The notes under the pieces are model-generated. The model did no database searches, was not told the origin of the DNA, and saw only the letters and a list, made by a program, of their open reading frames with translations. DNA of 64,000 nucleotides from Desulfuromonadaceae bacterium (GTDB lineage: Bacteria > Desulfobacterota > Desulfuromonadia > Geobacterales > Pseudopelobacteraceae), in NCBI GenBank assembly GCA_028683435.1, contig JAQUIG010000002.1, positions 1 to 64,000 of the forward strand, in the 5' to 3' direction. Shown here piece after piece: positions 49,679 through 59,684 of this stretch. The position numbers and the translations under genes are program-made. How positions within the stretch are numbered: the first letter of the stretch is position 1; each line of letters begins with the position of its first letter.

Positions 49679-52600
49679 ATGATTGAATCCTATCGTTTGA
49701 TCTGGAGTTCCACAAAGGATATCTGGATTGTTGTTGCCGAAAAAGTTGCCTCCAAAGGTGGCCCAAGAGCGGTAACAGTTACGCTTTCAGCAGCGCTGCT
49801 GCTGGCGGCTGGCAGTGCCTCCGCCCTCCCGAGCGGTTCCCAGGTGATGAACGGTACGGCCGGGATAACCACCAGCGGCAGCAGCATGACGATCACCAAC
49901 TCGGCGGGTGCCATCATTAACTGGCAGGGGTTCTCCATCGCCAACGGTGAAACCACCCGCTTCATCCAGCCATCCGCGCTGAGCGCCGTGCTCAACCGGG
50001 TCACCGGCGGCGACCCTTCCAAAATTCTCGGCACCCTGCAATCAAACGGGAAAGTACTGCTGATCAACCCCAGCGGCATCATCTTCGGAGCGGGAGCCAG
50101 GGTAGATGTCAATGGCCTGATTGCCTCCACCCTCGATATTACCAACCAGGACTTCCTGGCCGGAAAGATGAAATTCACCGCCGGAGCAGCAGCCGGGAAA
50201 GTCGAAAACCAGGGCGTTATCACCACGCCATCAGGCGGTACAGTCTACCTGATTGCTGCAGATGTGAATAACAGCGGCGTAATTACCGCACCCAACGGCG
50301 ATGTGCTGCTGGCTGCCGGCAAGGAAGTGCTGCTGGTGGACAGTGCCAACCCCGAAATAGCTATGGTGGTCAGCGCCCCGGAAGGGGAGACGATCAACCT
50401 CGGCACCATCGTCGCCGATGCCGGGCGGGTCGGGATGTACGGCAGCATCGTGCGCCAGAAGGGGCGGATCAGCGCCGACAGTGCGGTGCAGGAAGGAGGA
50501 AAGATCTTCCTGAGAGCCACAAAGTCGATTGAACTTGCAGACACCAGTGTCACCAGCGCAGATGGCGCAAATGGCGGCACCATCATTGCCAAGACCGAGG
50601 AAAACGGCGAAATAAGCGGCACGTTGACCGCCAGGGGAATGCTCTCTGCCCAGGGGGATGGAAGCAGTGGTAGCGGCGGCTTTATTGAAACATCGGCGGC
50701 AAAGGTAAACCTTAATGGAGTCAACATAAAGACAAACGGCGGTAGCTGGCTTATTGACCCTGTTGATTTTGTAATTGCCTCATCAAATGGCGATACGACC
50801 GGAACACTTATTAGCAGCACACTAGAAGGTGGAACTGACGTAACAATTTTGTCGTCAACTGGCGCAACGGGAGTAAACGGCGACATTCTAGTCAATGAGG
50901 ATATCGCATGGGCAACACCCAACAAGCTGTCGCTCATAGCTGATGGTGGTATTGTATTTAATGCAAATATAACCGCACAAGACCCCGGTAGCGCCTTGTC
51001 CTTGACAGCCGCAACGACAGTTTCCCAGGGAGCCCGCTTTATCATTGTCGGCAACCTTGCGTTGAAGGGCACGGCCAATTATTTACTGGACTACATGCTT
51101 AATGACATCAAGACAGTGGCTTCGAACACCACTGGCTCTGTAAATATTAATAACGGCGCTGCTCTCGCAGTTGGTTCTGCTGACGGTGTAGACGGCATAA
51201 CAGGTGGTACGGCAGTAACACTTGTATCAGGCGGTTCGCTTGCGCTTAACAAAAACATAGCTGCCAGTGGAGTGGTAACACTTAGCAGTGGCGATTTCTT
51301 GAATATCATACAGGATGCGAATGCCAGCATCACCGCTAATAGCCTCAATATATTATCCGGTGGCGCGGTCTCTTTGCCGGGACTTAATCAGGTTACCACC
51401 ATTGCGGCCAACCTCACCAGCAGTGAGTCACCTTTCACTTTTGAAGGCACCGGCGGATTTTCGATCGGTGCTGTAGGGGGAACAACCGGAGTAAGTACAA
51501 ACGGTGGAATAATAGCAATTCGAAACAACTCTACTGGTGCCATTACCATTGATGAGAGTGTTGCTGCGGGTTTTGATGCAGGCTCAAACGATGTGACAAT
51601 AGGCGTGGCATCGGGAGCTGGAACAGCTACCGTTGCGACAGGGAAAACAATTAATGGCCGCGACGTTCAAGTATATACCTCTGGCGGGAACATCACGATC
51701 AATGGTGCCGTAACTGGCACTACGAGTGCAAACATTCATGCCGGAACCGGAGCAATCAGCACCGGTACAACAGGACTCATTACCGCCCCGACCATTACTC
51801 TTCAGAACGATCCTGTCCCAAGTGGCGATATCGGCGCTTCAGGTACGCCATTCAAAACCAGCTCTCCCAATGCCGACATCTATATAGGCGCTTTTACCAC
51901 CTACGGCCCAAGCGCCGTATACCTGAATCATACCGGTGATGCTACAGTTATCGAAGCGAACCTGAGCACAAACTCACTCTTCTCCTTTCTGTCAAGCGGA
52001 AACCTGACCGTTCCCACCATCGATACAGGCACCGCTGATCTGACGCTGGAAAGCACCGGTAGCGCGCTGGCATCCACTGGAAATCTGTCAGGTAATGCTA
52101 TTAACATGACGGCCGCAGCGGATTTTTCACCAGCCGGACATATCAGCGCCACTACCAACCTGACGATTGACCTCACCGGTGCTGGCTCAAAGTTTACCAG
52201 GGCAGACAATATAAATGTTGGTGGTACTATCAGCACTACAATCAAAGCCGATAAAATGGACAACTCCGCAACCGGCAGTCTGGGTGCCGCAGGCTCAACC
52301 GTAACGCTGCTGCCCAAGACCAGCGGACAGATCATCACACTCGGCTCCGATAATACAGACGCAGATCTGAACCTTACAACCAACGAATTGAACACGATTA
52401 TCGCCAATACCCTGCGAATAGGCGATAACTATAGCGGAGTTTTAAATATAGGTGCCGCCATAGCACCAACCAACATTACCAATCTGGTGCTAGGAAGCGG
52501 CAGCACCGTGAGTCAAGATCCGGCAGGAACGATCAGCGTTGCCAATCTTGGTGTTAAATCTCTCGGGTCAGCTGACCTCTCCACCGCTACAAATTTAGTG

Positions 52601-55552
52601 ACCGGCAACATTGCCGCAGGACTTGGTGATACCACCAATAAAAACAGCAATTTTAAATTCAAGAATAGTGGCACTGTCAATGTAGGCACAGTCGATGAAA
52701 TTAGCGGTATCTCCGCACAACTGGATGCCTTCGGTTACGATTCTGCCACTCCAAATGGCGTCATATCGCTAACTTCAACAACCGGTGGTGCTATTACCCA
52801 GTCATCTGGTGCGCTGCTTGCCGCTAAAGCGGTGCAAGCCAGCGGCACATCCGTAACCCTGACCGAGAGCAATCCAACCGAAGTTATCAGTGGAGCGGCC
52901 ACGAGTGGAAATTTCAGTTACAGAAGTGCCAATACCATTTCTCTTGATACCGTTGATTCTGTTGCAGGTCTGACAAAAACCGGTTCTGGTCAGGTAATTC
53001 TCAACTCGGCTTCCGGCATAAGCCAGAAGACGGGTATAGCGATAACCGCTTCCGGTGGCTCCTTGGAGTTGATGGCCAAAGCTCCTGTAACACTTACGAC
53101 GGCAACAAACAATGTTAGCAGCCTATCGGCAACTCTTACCGGTAGCAGTTCACTTGACTACACAAACAGTACTGATTTACTTGTAACCGGTGTAAGCACA
53201 GCCGATCAGCCGGTAATTATTAATACCAATTCGGGTACTATGTCCGTGACGGGCAATATTTCAGCCGGCACGAGCTATGTCGCATTAAAAACGCCGGCAA
53301 ACTTAAGTATAACAGGCGGTGGAGTCCCCGTTTCGGTATCCGGGCAAGCAGTCAAACTTGAAGCTGCTGATTTAAGCATGAGTTACGGCGGTTCTGGTGC
53401 TTCAGTGAACGCCACAGATATTAATATTGCTGCCGACACTTTTACTACTTCCGGTGCTGTTGAACTTATTGCATCTAGCGGTATTTCGATCCAGACCCTT
53501 ACAGATGAACGGGCAATTACTGTTGGTGATGGAGCCAACGGAACAGGTCTTCTTCTGTTGAATGATGTCTCTGGAGTGATATTTCAGACACCAAAACTTC
53601 GCATCGGGAATGAAGATACTACAGGTACATATGGTGCTTTTTCCGGGGATATTACGGTGGGTGGATCCGGTATCAATAAGCCTGGTTTGCAATTGGGATT
53701 AACTACGGCTGGCATTATTACCCAGAATGCCGGCGTTCCAATTACGGTTGACTCACTGCTGCTGATATCTGGTTCCGGTAACGACATTCTGCTGAATGGC
53801 GCAACTAATATGGTGCATACGATGGCTGCACAGTCAGGCGGAAATATTTCATTCACCAATGGTCAGTCACTTACAATTGGCAGTATCACAGGAGGGAATC
53901 CTGCAGTTACCGTTGATGCAATAAAAACACCTGGTGGAAGTGTGGCGCTTACTACCACAGTAGGAGATATCACGGTCAATGCTCCCGGTATAGATGCCTG
54001 TTATGGGATGAGTTCCGGGTGTACCTCTACGGTAACCATGGATGCAGCTGGCTCTATTTACACCCCGCTGATCCGAGTTGGCTCCTATGTGAGCCTTTAT
54101 GCCGGTGGGAATGTGGTTGATACAGACAGCTCACTTAATAATATTGTGTCGTACGATGGTAATCAGTCAAATGTTAGCTTGTATTATAACGTAAATGGAA
54201 CTATTGAGCTTGATGCATGGGGTATACAACAGGCAGCAGAAGTTTATGCAGCAGTCGACAATGTGCGTTGGTCACAGCCTGCCCCCCCTCCCCCACCGCC
54301 TCCACCTGCACCGACAATTGACCAATGTATTGCCAATCCGGCCCTAAGCGGCTGCAGCACGGTGCTTCCGAGCTTGGCAACATGTACTTCTACTCCTGCA
54401 ACGCCCGGCTGTGCGGTAGTGTTGCCTTCTTTAGCCACCTGTACTGCAAACCCCGCTACTGCCGGATGTACAGTCGTATTGCCGAGCTTGGCTACTTGTA
54501 CGGTGACCCCTGCGCTACCAGGCTGTACGGCTGTACTGCCGACCTTGACGGCCTGTACGTCAACGCCATCGCTCCCCGGCTGCTCAGCCGTGTTACCAAG
54601 TTTGACAAGCTGCATCACGACACCGTCACTTCCTGGCTGTAGTGTTGTACTGCCGACCTTGGCTACCTGCACATCTACTCCGACAGCTCCGGGTTGCTCT
54701 GTTGTACTGCCAAACTTGACAAGCTGCATCACGACACCGTCACTACCTGGTTGTAGTGTTATACTGCCGACCTTAACGGCCTGTATGGCAACGCCATCGC
54801 TCCCCGGTTGCTCCGTTGTGTTACCGAGTTTGACAAGCTGCATCACGACACCGTTATTTCCTGGTTGTAATGTTGTACTGCCGACCTTGACGGCCTGCAC
54901 GGTAACGCCATCACTGTCCGGTTGCTCCGTAGTGCTGCCTTCTCTAGCCGTCTGTACCGCCACTCCGTCGGCATCTGGATGCAGTGTTGTCTTGCCGTCT
55001 CTGGCTACCTGCACCACTGCACCAACAACAGCAGGCTGCAGCGTTGTGCTGCCGACTCTTACCGCCTGCACTTCTGCTCCTGCCACGCCCGGCTGTTCGG
55101 TGGTACTGCCTTCTTTAGCCACCTGCACCGCCACTCCGTCGGCACCTGGCTGCAGCGTTGTCTTGCCGTCACTTGTTACCTGCACCGTTACACCAACAGC
55201 AGCGGGCTGTAGCGCCGTGCTGCCGACTCTTACCACCTGTGCGACCGATCCAACCGCACCCGGCTGTTCGGTGGTACTGCCGCCACAAGAACAGCAAGTT
55301 CTGATCGGCGGTCCCGGCGAGGGAATTAACCTCATTACACAGATCCTTACCAGCCCGATTGCGCCGGGACGTCTGCAACTGATAGGCTTGTCACCGGCGG
55401 CGCTACCTCCTGCCGGGGGCAATGGTGCGGGCAGTGGCGGCAGTGACAACAATGACGAGAATCAGAGGGATGAAAAAAGCGGAAACAACACGCAGGGTAG
55501 CGGCTCGCCTGCAGGAGATACTCATGACACACCAAAGAACTATTGCAATTAG
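49679..55552 (+). CDS. Filamentous-hemagglutinin-type TpsA exoprotein with Cys repeats
   Basis: This 1957-residue protein starts with an extended signal peptide (about residues 1-50, basic N-region, then VTVTLSAALLLAAGSASA). The TPS domain follows, with NWQGFSIANGETTRFIQP and INPSGIIFGAGARVDVNGLIAS, which match the conserved TpsA secretion motifs. A long Ser/Thr/Gly-rich region (about 280-1520) has the look of a right-handed beta-helix. A proline tract leads to seventeen 19-residue repeats with two Cys each, and a charged tail closes the protein. It should be exported by the neighbouring TpsB. The FecR-domain gene starts 29 bases before its end. Confidence 0.88.
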   Translation: MIESYRLIWSSTKDIWIVVAEKVASKGGPRAVTVTLSAALLLAAGSASALPSGSQVMNGTAGITTSGSSMTITNSAGAIINWQGFSIANGETTRFIQPSALSAVLNRVTGGDPSKILGTLQSNGKVLLINPSGIIFGAGARVDVNGLIASTLDITNQDFLAGKMKFTAGAAAGKVENQGVITTPSGGTVYLIAADVNNSGVITAPNGDVLLAAGKEVLLVDSANPEIAMVVSAPEGETINLGTIVADAGRVGMYGSIVRQKGRISADSAVQEGGKIFLRATKSIELADTSVTSADGANGGTIIAKTEENGEISGTLTARGMLSAQGDGSSGSGGFIETSAAKVNLNGVNIKTNGGSWLIDPVDFVIASSNGDTTGTLISSTLEGGTDVTILSSTGATGVNGDILVNEDIAWATPNKLSLIADGGIVFNANITAQDPGSALSLTAATTVSQGARFIIVGNLALKGTANYLLDYMLNDIKTVASNTTGSVNINNGAALAVGSADGVDGITGGTAVTLVSGGSLALNKNIAASGVVTLSSGDFLNIIQDANASITANSLNILSGGAVSLPGLNQVTTIAANLTSSESPFTFEGTGGFSIGAVGGTTGVSTNGGIIAIRNNSTGAITIDESVAAGFDAGSNDVTIGVASGAGTATVATGKTINGRDVQVYTSGGNITINGAVTGTTSANIHAGTGAISTGTTGLITAPTITLQNDPVPSGDIGASGTPFKTSSPNADIYIGAFTTYGPSAVYLNHTGDATVIEANLSTNSLFSFLSSGNLTVPTIDTGTADLTLESTGSALASTGNLSGNAINMTAAADFSPAGHISATTNLTIDLTGAGSKFTRADNINVGGTISTTIKADKMDNSATGSLGAAGSTVTLLPKTSGQIITLGSDNTDADLNLTTNELNTIIANTLRIGDNYSGVLNIGAAIAPTNITNLVLGSGSTVSQDPAGTISVANLGVKSLGSADLSTATNLVTGNIAAGLGDTTNKNSNFKFKNSGTVNVGTVDEISGISAQLDAFGYDSATPNGVISLTSTTGGAITQSSGALLAAKAVQASGTSVTLTESNPTEVISGAATSGNFSYRSANTISLDTVDSVAGLTKTGSGQVILNSASGISQKTGIAITASGGSLELMAKAPVTLTTATNNVSSLSATLTGSSSLDYTNSTDLLVTGVSTADQPVIINTNSGTMSVTGNISAGTSYVALKTPANLSITGGGVPVSVSGQAVKLEAADLSMSYGGSGASVNATDINIAADTFTTSGAVELIASSGISIQTLTDERAITVGDGANGTGLLLLNDVSGVIFQTPKLRIGNEDTTGTYGAFSGDITVGGSGINKPGLQLGLTTAGIITQNAGVPITVDSLLLISGSGNDILLNGATNMVHTMAAQSGGNISFTNGQSLTIGSITGGNPAVTVDAIKTPGGSVALTTTVGDITVNAPGIDACYGMSSGCTSTVTMDAAGSIYTPLIRVGSYVSLYAGGNVVDTDSSLNNIVSYDGNQSNVSLYYNVNGTIELDAWGIQQAAEVYAAVDNVRWSQPAPPPPPPPPAPTIDQCIANPALSGCSTVLPSLATCTSTPATPGCAVVLPSLATCTANPATAGCTVVLPSLATCTVTPALPGCTAVLPTLTACTSTPSLPGCSAVLPSLTSCITTPSLPGCSVVLPTLATCTSTPTAPGCSVVLPNLTSCITTPSLPGCSVILPTLTACMATPSLPGCSVVLPSLTSCITTPLFPGCNVVLPTLTACTVTPSLSGCSVVLPSLAVCTATPSASGCSVVLPSLATCTTAPTTAGCSVVLPTLTACTSAPATPGCSVVLPSLATCTATPSAPGCSVVLPSLVTCTVTPTAAGCSAVLPTLTTCATDPTAPGCSVVLPPQEQQVLIGGPGEGINLITQILTSPIAPGRLQLIGLSPAALPPAGGNGAGSGGSDNNDENQRDEKSGNNTQGSGSPAGDTHDTPKNYCN
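54326..55294 (+). repeat. Seventeen tandem 57-bp units coding for Cys-paired repeats
   Basis: The frame from 54326 repeats every 57 bases, encoding C-x3-P-x3-GC-x2-VLP-x-L-x2 units 17 times, with 34 cysteines; the final unit is partly diverged. Units 6, 8 and 10 are nearly identical to each other and alternate with a second type, so a 114-bp double unit was probably duplicated recently. The preceding sequence encodes a proline-rich linker (54280-54315). Confidence 0.9.
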
Positions 55553-56348
55553 TCTGCTGATAACCTGTCTGCTGCTCTGGGCCACGATGGCTCTGGCAGC
55601 ACCGGCAGCCACCGTAACTCACCTCTCCGGCCCACTTGTGGCCCAAACAGTCAGCGGCACCACAAAATCCCTTTCGATCGGATCAAAGATTGAAGCGGGT
55701 GACACGGTGGAGACTGCCCGACGGACCTATGCCAGCCTAAAGTTTACCGACGGCAGCCTGGTGACCTTGAAACCGAACACACGCTTCAAGGTTGAGGTGT
55801 ACGCCTATGACAAGGCCAAACCAAAGGACGATGCCGGTTCCTACAGCCTGATAAAGGGAGGATTGCGAACTATTACCGGGCAGATTGGTAAACGGGGGAA
55901 TCAGGATAGCTACCAGATGAAGACACCGACTGCTACTATCGGTATCCGGGGTACGATCTATGTAGCAGAATATGTTTCACCGGAGAAGACAGCAGAAGGT
56001 AATCCAATGCCGCCTATGCTGGCACTTGCTGATACAGCAGTGATCTCAGATGCGGCTCCCTTTATGGTTGCAGACGCTGGAGGTGGCCCGCCAGCATCTG
56101 ATGAAAGAAATCCTGGGTTGTATGTTCAAGTGCTTGATGGACTGATCCACGTCAGCAACGGGGGAGGCTCGCAGAATTTTGCGGCGGGTCAGTTTGGTTA
56201 TACTCCGAGTTTCCGGCAACCACCGATTATTTTGCCTTCTAACCCGGGGATGCAATTTACACCCCCACCGTCATTCGGGAGTAGTGTCGGTGGAGGGGGG
56301 CAAGGGGCCGGACCGTCAGGTGGTGGGGCAGACTGTCAGGTCCGCTAG
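55524..56348 (+). CDS. FecR-domain exported protein
   Basis: This 274-residue protein starts at the ATG at 55524 behind AGGAGA; the frame is open upstream inside tpsA but unsupported. A signal peptide (about residues 1-25, ending MALAAPA) precedes a FecR-like beta domain: [43 protein letters not shown] and KTPTATIGIRGTIY. The C-terminal 100 residues are Gly/Pro-rich. No FecI sigma factor or TonB receptor lies nearby. In this setting the domain probably belongs to the cell-surface TPS/cyclase system and not to iron signalling. Confidence 0.82.
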   Translation: MTHQRTIAISLLITCLLLWATMALAAPAATVTHLSGPLVAQTVSGTTKSLSIGSKIEAGDTVETARRTYASLKFTDGSLVTLKPNTRFKVEVYAYDKAKPKDDAGSYSLIKGGLRTITGQIGKRGNQDSYQMKTPTATIGIRGTIYVAEYVSPEKTAEGNPMPPMLALADTAVISDAAPFMVADAGGGPPASDERNPGLYVQVLDGLIHVSNGGGSQNFAAGQFGYTPSFRQPPIILPSNPGMQFTPPPSFGSSVGGGGQGAGPSGGGADCQVR

Positions 56349-56422
56349 CTGGTTCCCGTCGTATCAGTACAGACACGTCGTAAGCGGTACAGACAGTTAA
56401 AATGTATTCAAAGAGGTGATGA

Positions 56423-57910
56423 GTGACTACAGATGGAATTCGCGTCAGGGTACTGGGCGACTACGGCCCTTTCTCCTCCATGGGAAAGAGTATCGGCTAT
56501 GAGGTGAGCATCGGTGGCAGCAGTTTTCTGGTCGATTGCGGTTCACCCCTGTTTCAGCAGATTGGCGGACATGGGCTCAAGAACATCCGGGGATTAATCA
56601 TTACCCATTGTCATGACGACCATAAACGCTGGTTTACCGACCTGTCTCTCTTCAACAGGTATGCCCCCGACATCCAGCACAAACTCCCCGTTTTTACCTC
56701 GGAAGCGATAAACGAAGGGCTTCTGGTCTCCTCCGGTCCAGCGCTCAATTCCAGCCTCAGTGACGATTCCAAGATGGTTGTTGATCTTGCCTATGACGAT
56801 TATATCGACTTTCGGATGCTCGGTCCCCGGGCAAAGTTCCGGATTGTACGGCAGGACAGCGGTGCTGGCGGATCTCTGCTTGCTGTCGTGGACGCACAGG
56901 GGACGACCGTCGGTCCCGAGCGGGCCAAAATTATCATCAATACCAAAAATGGTACCCCGCGGCTACTGTTCAAAGATCCGGAGTATCATGAATGGATCGA
57001 ACCGGAGCAGTTTTATCCCTTTTCATCTACGACCTTCTACGAAGAGGACCAGAATATCTATCACGGCCCAACCGGTTATACGATTGAAGCGATCAACGCG
57101 CCGGTCTGGCATGGTGTGCCGGGTATCGGTTTGAGATTTAAGACCGCCACCGAATCACTGGTGTTCAGTGGCGATACCGCCCACGACATTGAGTTGTGGC
57201 AGGCACTTCACACCGAGAAGCGCGCGCAACGGCTGAATTGCCCACGCAGCGAGTTTGAAGCGACCCCCGTCATATACGGCGATATCAACGATTTTATCGA
57301 GCGGGTCTGGGGTAGCGAGCGTTACCATGAAGCGCTTGCCGCTTTTGACGATGCGGTTGTCATTCATGATATTGCTACTCGCAAAAGCGTTGTTCATACC
57401 GATTACCGCCGTCTGGAGCATACGGTGCTGAAAAAAGAGCGCACCATTCTCACCCACAGTCCGAACACGATGACCTCAGAGTGGCCGCTGAGCAAGGCTG
57501 AAAAAACATTTCTGATTCAAGGGGACACATTCAGCGAGGTGGTCGGCGAGGAGCTGTTTCCCATGGATGCCGCAGTTTATCACAAGCAGGCAGGGAGATA
57601 TTACGTCGGCTACAGGAACCGGAATGGCAGCACTACGGTGTATGAAAACGAGGGGATTCTTAATCTTGGTGGAGAATGGTGCTGGGAAAATGGCACCGAA
57701 CTTTACACGGTAGATCTCTATGAGGATGTTGGGGGAAAATATCTTCCGAAGCTGGGGGATAGTGATATTTCCAGCTATGTGGAGCGTGCGGACGGAAGGG
57801 TCGAACGGGTTACATACCACAAAGATGGTTCTCTGGGGACGGTGGTGGAAAGCCTGCGTGGAAGGTTGCTCGTCGGGTGCGCCGCCACTTCAGATGCGGG
57901 CGGATTGTAA
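56423..57910 (+). CDS. Metallo-beta-lactamase-fold hydrolase with C-terminal extension
   Basis: This 495-residue protein starts at a GTG behind an AGAGGTGATGA stretch. The MBL fold is in the N-terminal two thirds: FLVDCGSPLFQQIGG, THCHDDHKRWFTDL (HxHxDH, about residues 59-68), VFSGDTAHDIELW and VIHDIATRK. The C-terminal 130 residues are beta-rich and of unknown type. No signal peptide is visible. Substrate is unknown. It lies in the island between the FecR gene and the HD-GYP gene. Confidence 0.75.
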   Translation: MTTDGIRVRVLGDYGPFSSMGKSIGYEVSIGGSSFLVDCGSPLFQQIGGHGLKNIRGLIITHCHDDHKRWFTDLSLFNRYAPDIQHKLPVFTSEAINEGLLVSSGPALNSSLSDDSKMVVDLAYDDYIDFRMLGPRAKFRIVRQDSGAGGSLLAVVDAQGTTVGPERAKIIINTKNGTPRLLFKDPEYHEWIEPEQFYPFSSTTFYEEDQNIYHGPTGYTIEAINAPVWHGVPGIGLRFKTATESLVFSGDTAHDIELWQALHTEKRAQRLNCPRSEFEATPVIYGDINDFIERVWGSERYHEALAAFDDAVVIHDIATRKSVVHTDYRRLEHTVLKKERTILTHSPNTMTSEWPLSKAEKTFLIQGDTFSEVVGEELFPMDAAVYHKQAGRYYVGYRNRNGSTTVYENEGILNLGGEWCWENGTELYTVDLYEDVGGKYLPKLGDSDISSYVERADGRVERVTYHKDGSLGTVVESLRGRLLVGCAATSDAGGL

Positions 57911-58035
57911 ATTTGGTATGTGGTCATAGACTGCTGGCTTAGAATGGCAGGTCATCTAGCTTTTCAAGACATCTATTTGATACTTAACTGCAAATAATGT
58001 AGTATGCGTAGCCAGTATCCGTCAAAGGGGGCATT

Positions 58036-59286
58036 ATGGGGTACCAGGAAGAAAAGCTACGAAAGATAATAAATTTCGGGTATGAAATCTCACAAATCAA
58101 AGACATAGATCTTCTCTTAGAGATGATTCTGCGCGAAGCACGCGGCTTTACTAACTGCGATGCCGGCTCGATCTACGTGCGAGAGGGAGAACAGCTGATC
58201 TTTCGCTATGCCCAGAACGATACCATGTTACGACAACTTCTGCCGGGCAGAAAACTCCCCTACTCTTCGTTCAGCGTTCCGATCAGCAATACTTCAATTG
58301 CCGGATATGTCGCTGCTAACGGCTCCATCCTAAACATTTCAGATGTATATGAGATCGGCACCTATTACCCGTTCTCATTTAACCGTTCATATGATGATAG
58401 TACCGGATACCGGACCTGTTCCATGCTGACCATACCGCTGCAAAACTTCCGCGGCGATGTAATCGGTATCCTGCAGCTGATTAACGCAATGGACCGTCAG
58501 GGTGAGACTATCCCCTTTGCAACTGATGACGAAGAAATCATCCTACACTTTGCCAACAATGCAGCAAATGCTATCGAGCGGGCCAAGATGACCCGCGAAA
58601 TCATTCTCCGCATGAACAAGATGGCTGAACTGCGTGATCCAAAAGAAACCGGACCACATGTCAATCGGGTCGCCGCCTATTCGGTCGCACTCTATGAAGC
58701 CTGGGCCTTTAAAAAAGAGCTACCGCAAGCGGAAATTGATCGAAATCGCGATGTGCTTCGCATGTCTGCCATGCTGCACGACGTGGGAAAAGTTGCCATT
58801 TCCGACAATATCCTCAAAAAGCCGGGACGCTTTACAACAGAGGAATTCCAAGTCATGAAGTTGCACACCCTTTTCGGCGCCAACCTGTTTGCTGATATAT
58901 ATTCTGAATTTGACGAGTCAGCAGCCATTGTAGCGATCAGCCACCATGAACATTGGGACGGCAACGGCTACCCCGGCCATATCGACCCGCTGACACAGAA
59001 AGCGCTGCCGGGTTTTGAAAAGGAAGGCGGCTTGGCCATGGGGAAGCGAGGAGAAGAAATACCTTTTTGGGGAAGGATCGTGGCGCTGGCAGATGTCTAT
59101 GATGCTCTTTCCTGCAGGAGGTGTTACAAAGAGGCTTGGGAAGAAACCAAAGTATTGGATACTATTCGTTGTGAGGCGGGCAAACAATTCGACCCTGAGT
59201 TGGTAGAGATCTTTCTGGATAATATTGACACATTCCGCCAGATAGAGACGCTCTATCCGGACCATGCAGAGGAGGTTTTACCCTGA
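58036..59286 (+). CDS. GAF and HD-GYP domain phosphodiesterase
   Basis: This 416-residue protein has a GAF sensor domain (about residues 15-190), then an HD-GYP domain (about 195-400). The HD pair is in AMLHDVGKVAISDNIL, and the GYP segment is SHHEHWDGNGYPGHID. HD-GYP proteins hydrolyse cyclic di-GMP, so it is probably a soluble signalling enzyme. A GGGG site precedes the ATG. Its relation to the neighbouring cyclase and secretion genes is not shown by the sequence. Confidence 0.87.
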   Translation: MGYQEEKLRKIINFGYEISQIKDIDLLLEMILREARGFTNCDAGSIYVREGEQLIFRYAQNDTMLRQLLPGRKLPYSSFSVPISNTSIAGYVAANGSILNISDVYEIGTYYPFSFNRSYDDSTGYRTCSMLTIPLQNFRGDVIGILQLINAMDRQGETIPFATDDEEIILHFANNAANAIERAKMTREIILRMNKMAELRDPKETGPHVNRVAAYSVALYEAWAFKKELPQAEIDRNRDVLRMSAMLHDVGKVAISDNILKKPGRFTTEEFQVMKLHTLFGANLFADIYSEFDESAAIVAISHHEHWDGNGYPGHIDPLTQKALPGFEKEGGLAMGKRGEEIPFWGRIVALADVYDALSCRRCYKEAWEETKVLDTIRCEAGKQFDPELVEIFLDNIDTFRQIETLYPDHAEEVLP

Positions 59287-59380
59287 TACTGCTTTCTGGT
59301 TAACACGGAGCACGGAGAAACCAATAACTTACAAGATAAATAAGGTCTTAATTGCTAAATTCAACAATAGCTAATAAAAA

Positions 59381-59402
59381 AAGCCCATATTTCTATGGGC
59401 TT
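59381..59402 (-). terminator. Terminator downstream of tRNA-Sec
   Basis: Arms AAGCCCATA (59381-59389) and TATGGGCTT (59394-59402) form a 9-bp stem with loop TTTC. On the minus strand it is followed by a T-run, as expected for ending the tRNA-Sec transcript. Confidence 0.8.
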
Positions 59403-59434
59403 AAAAATTGTGCCGGATGGCATGAGATTGTTAG

Positions 59435-59532
59435 TGGCGGAAGCACATGGGAATCGAACCCACCGGGGAGATTTCTCATCCCCCCCACCGGTTTTGAAGA
59501 CCGGGCGGCCCACCAGCGGCCGAAGTGCTTCC
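59435..59532 (-). tRNA. selC: tRNA-Sec (anticodon UCA)
   Basis: This is a 98-base tRNA with an 8-bp acceptor stem (GGAAGCAC/GTGCTTCC), a long variable arm and encoded CCA. The anticodon stem frames CTTCAAA, giving UCA, which reads UGA. It is the tRNA used by SelA and SelB. Its 3' end is duplicated near selB at 45238. Confidence 0.96.
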
Positions 59533-59684
59533 ACTAGAAATGAAGACTACCTGAATTTTATATCTCCATTTTAACCGGAATACAAGAGCAAAGGCCAGGA
59601 TAGCAAAAGTGGTGACACTCTTGACATTATCATATTCATATATTACGGTGAAAAGGTTATGATATTAAATCAAAGAGGTGGAAA

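Larger units (their letters stand above)
45238..59455. mobile_element. Probable genomic island integrated in tRNA-Sec
   Basis: The interval is bracketed by direct repeats of the tRNA-Sec 3' end (18 of 18 identical, then 2 of 3), the usual sign of site-specific integration into a tRNA gene. It contains the cyclase, TpsB, TpsA, FecR, MBL and HD-GYP genes, and it separates selC from selB. No integrase was found, so it is either decayed or its integrase has been lost. Confidence 0.7.

Noticed and set aside
54326..55294. CRISPR array
   Set aside because: The 57-bp periodicity is in-frame coding repetition without spacers; no cas genes are present.
54244..55452. Long minus-strand frame opposite the Cys repeats
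   Set aside because: Shadow of the tandem repeat array; composition and repetition mirror the plus-strand gene.
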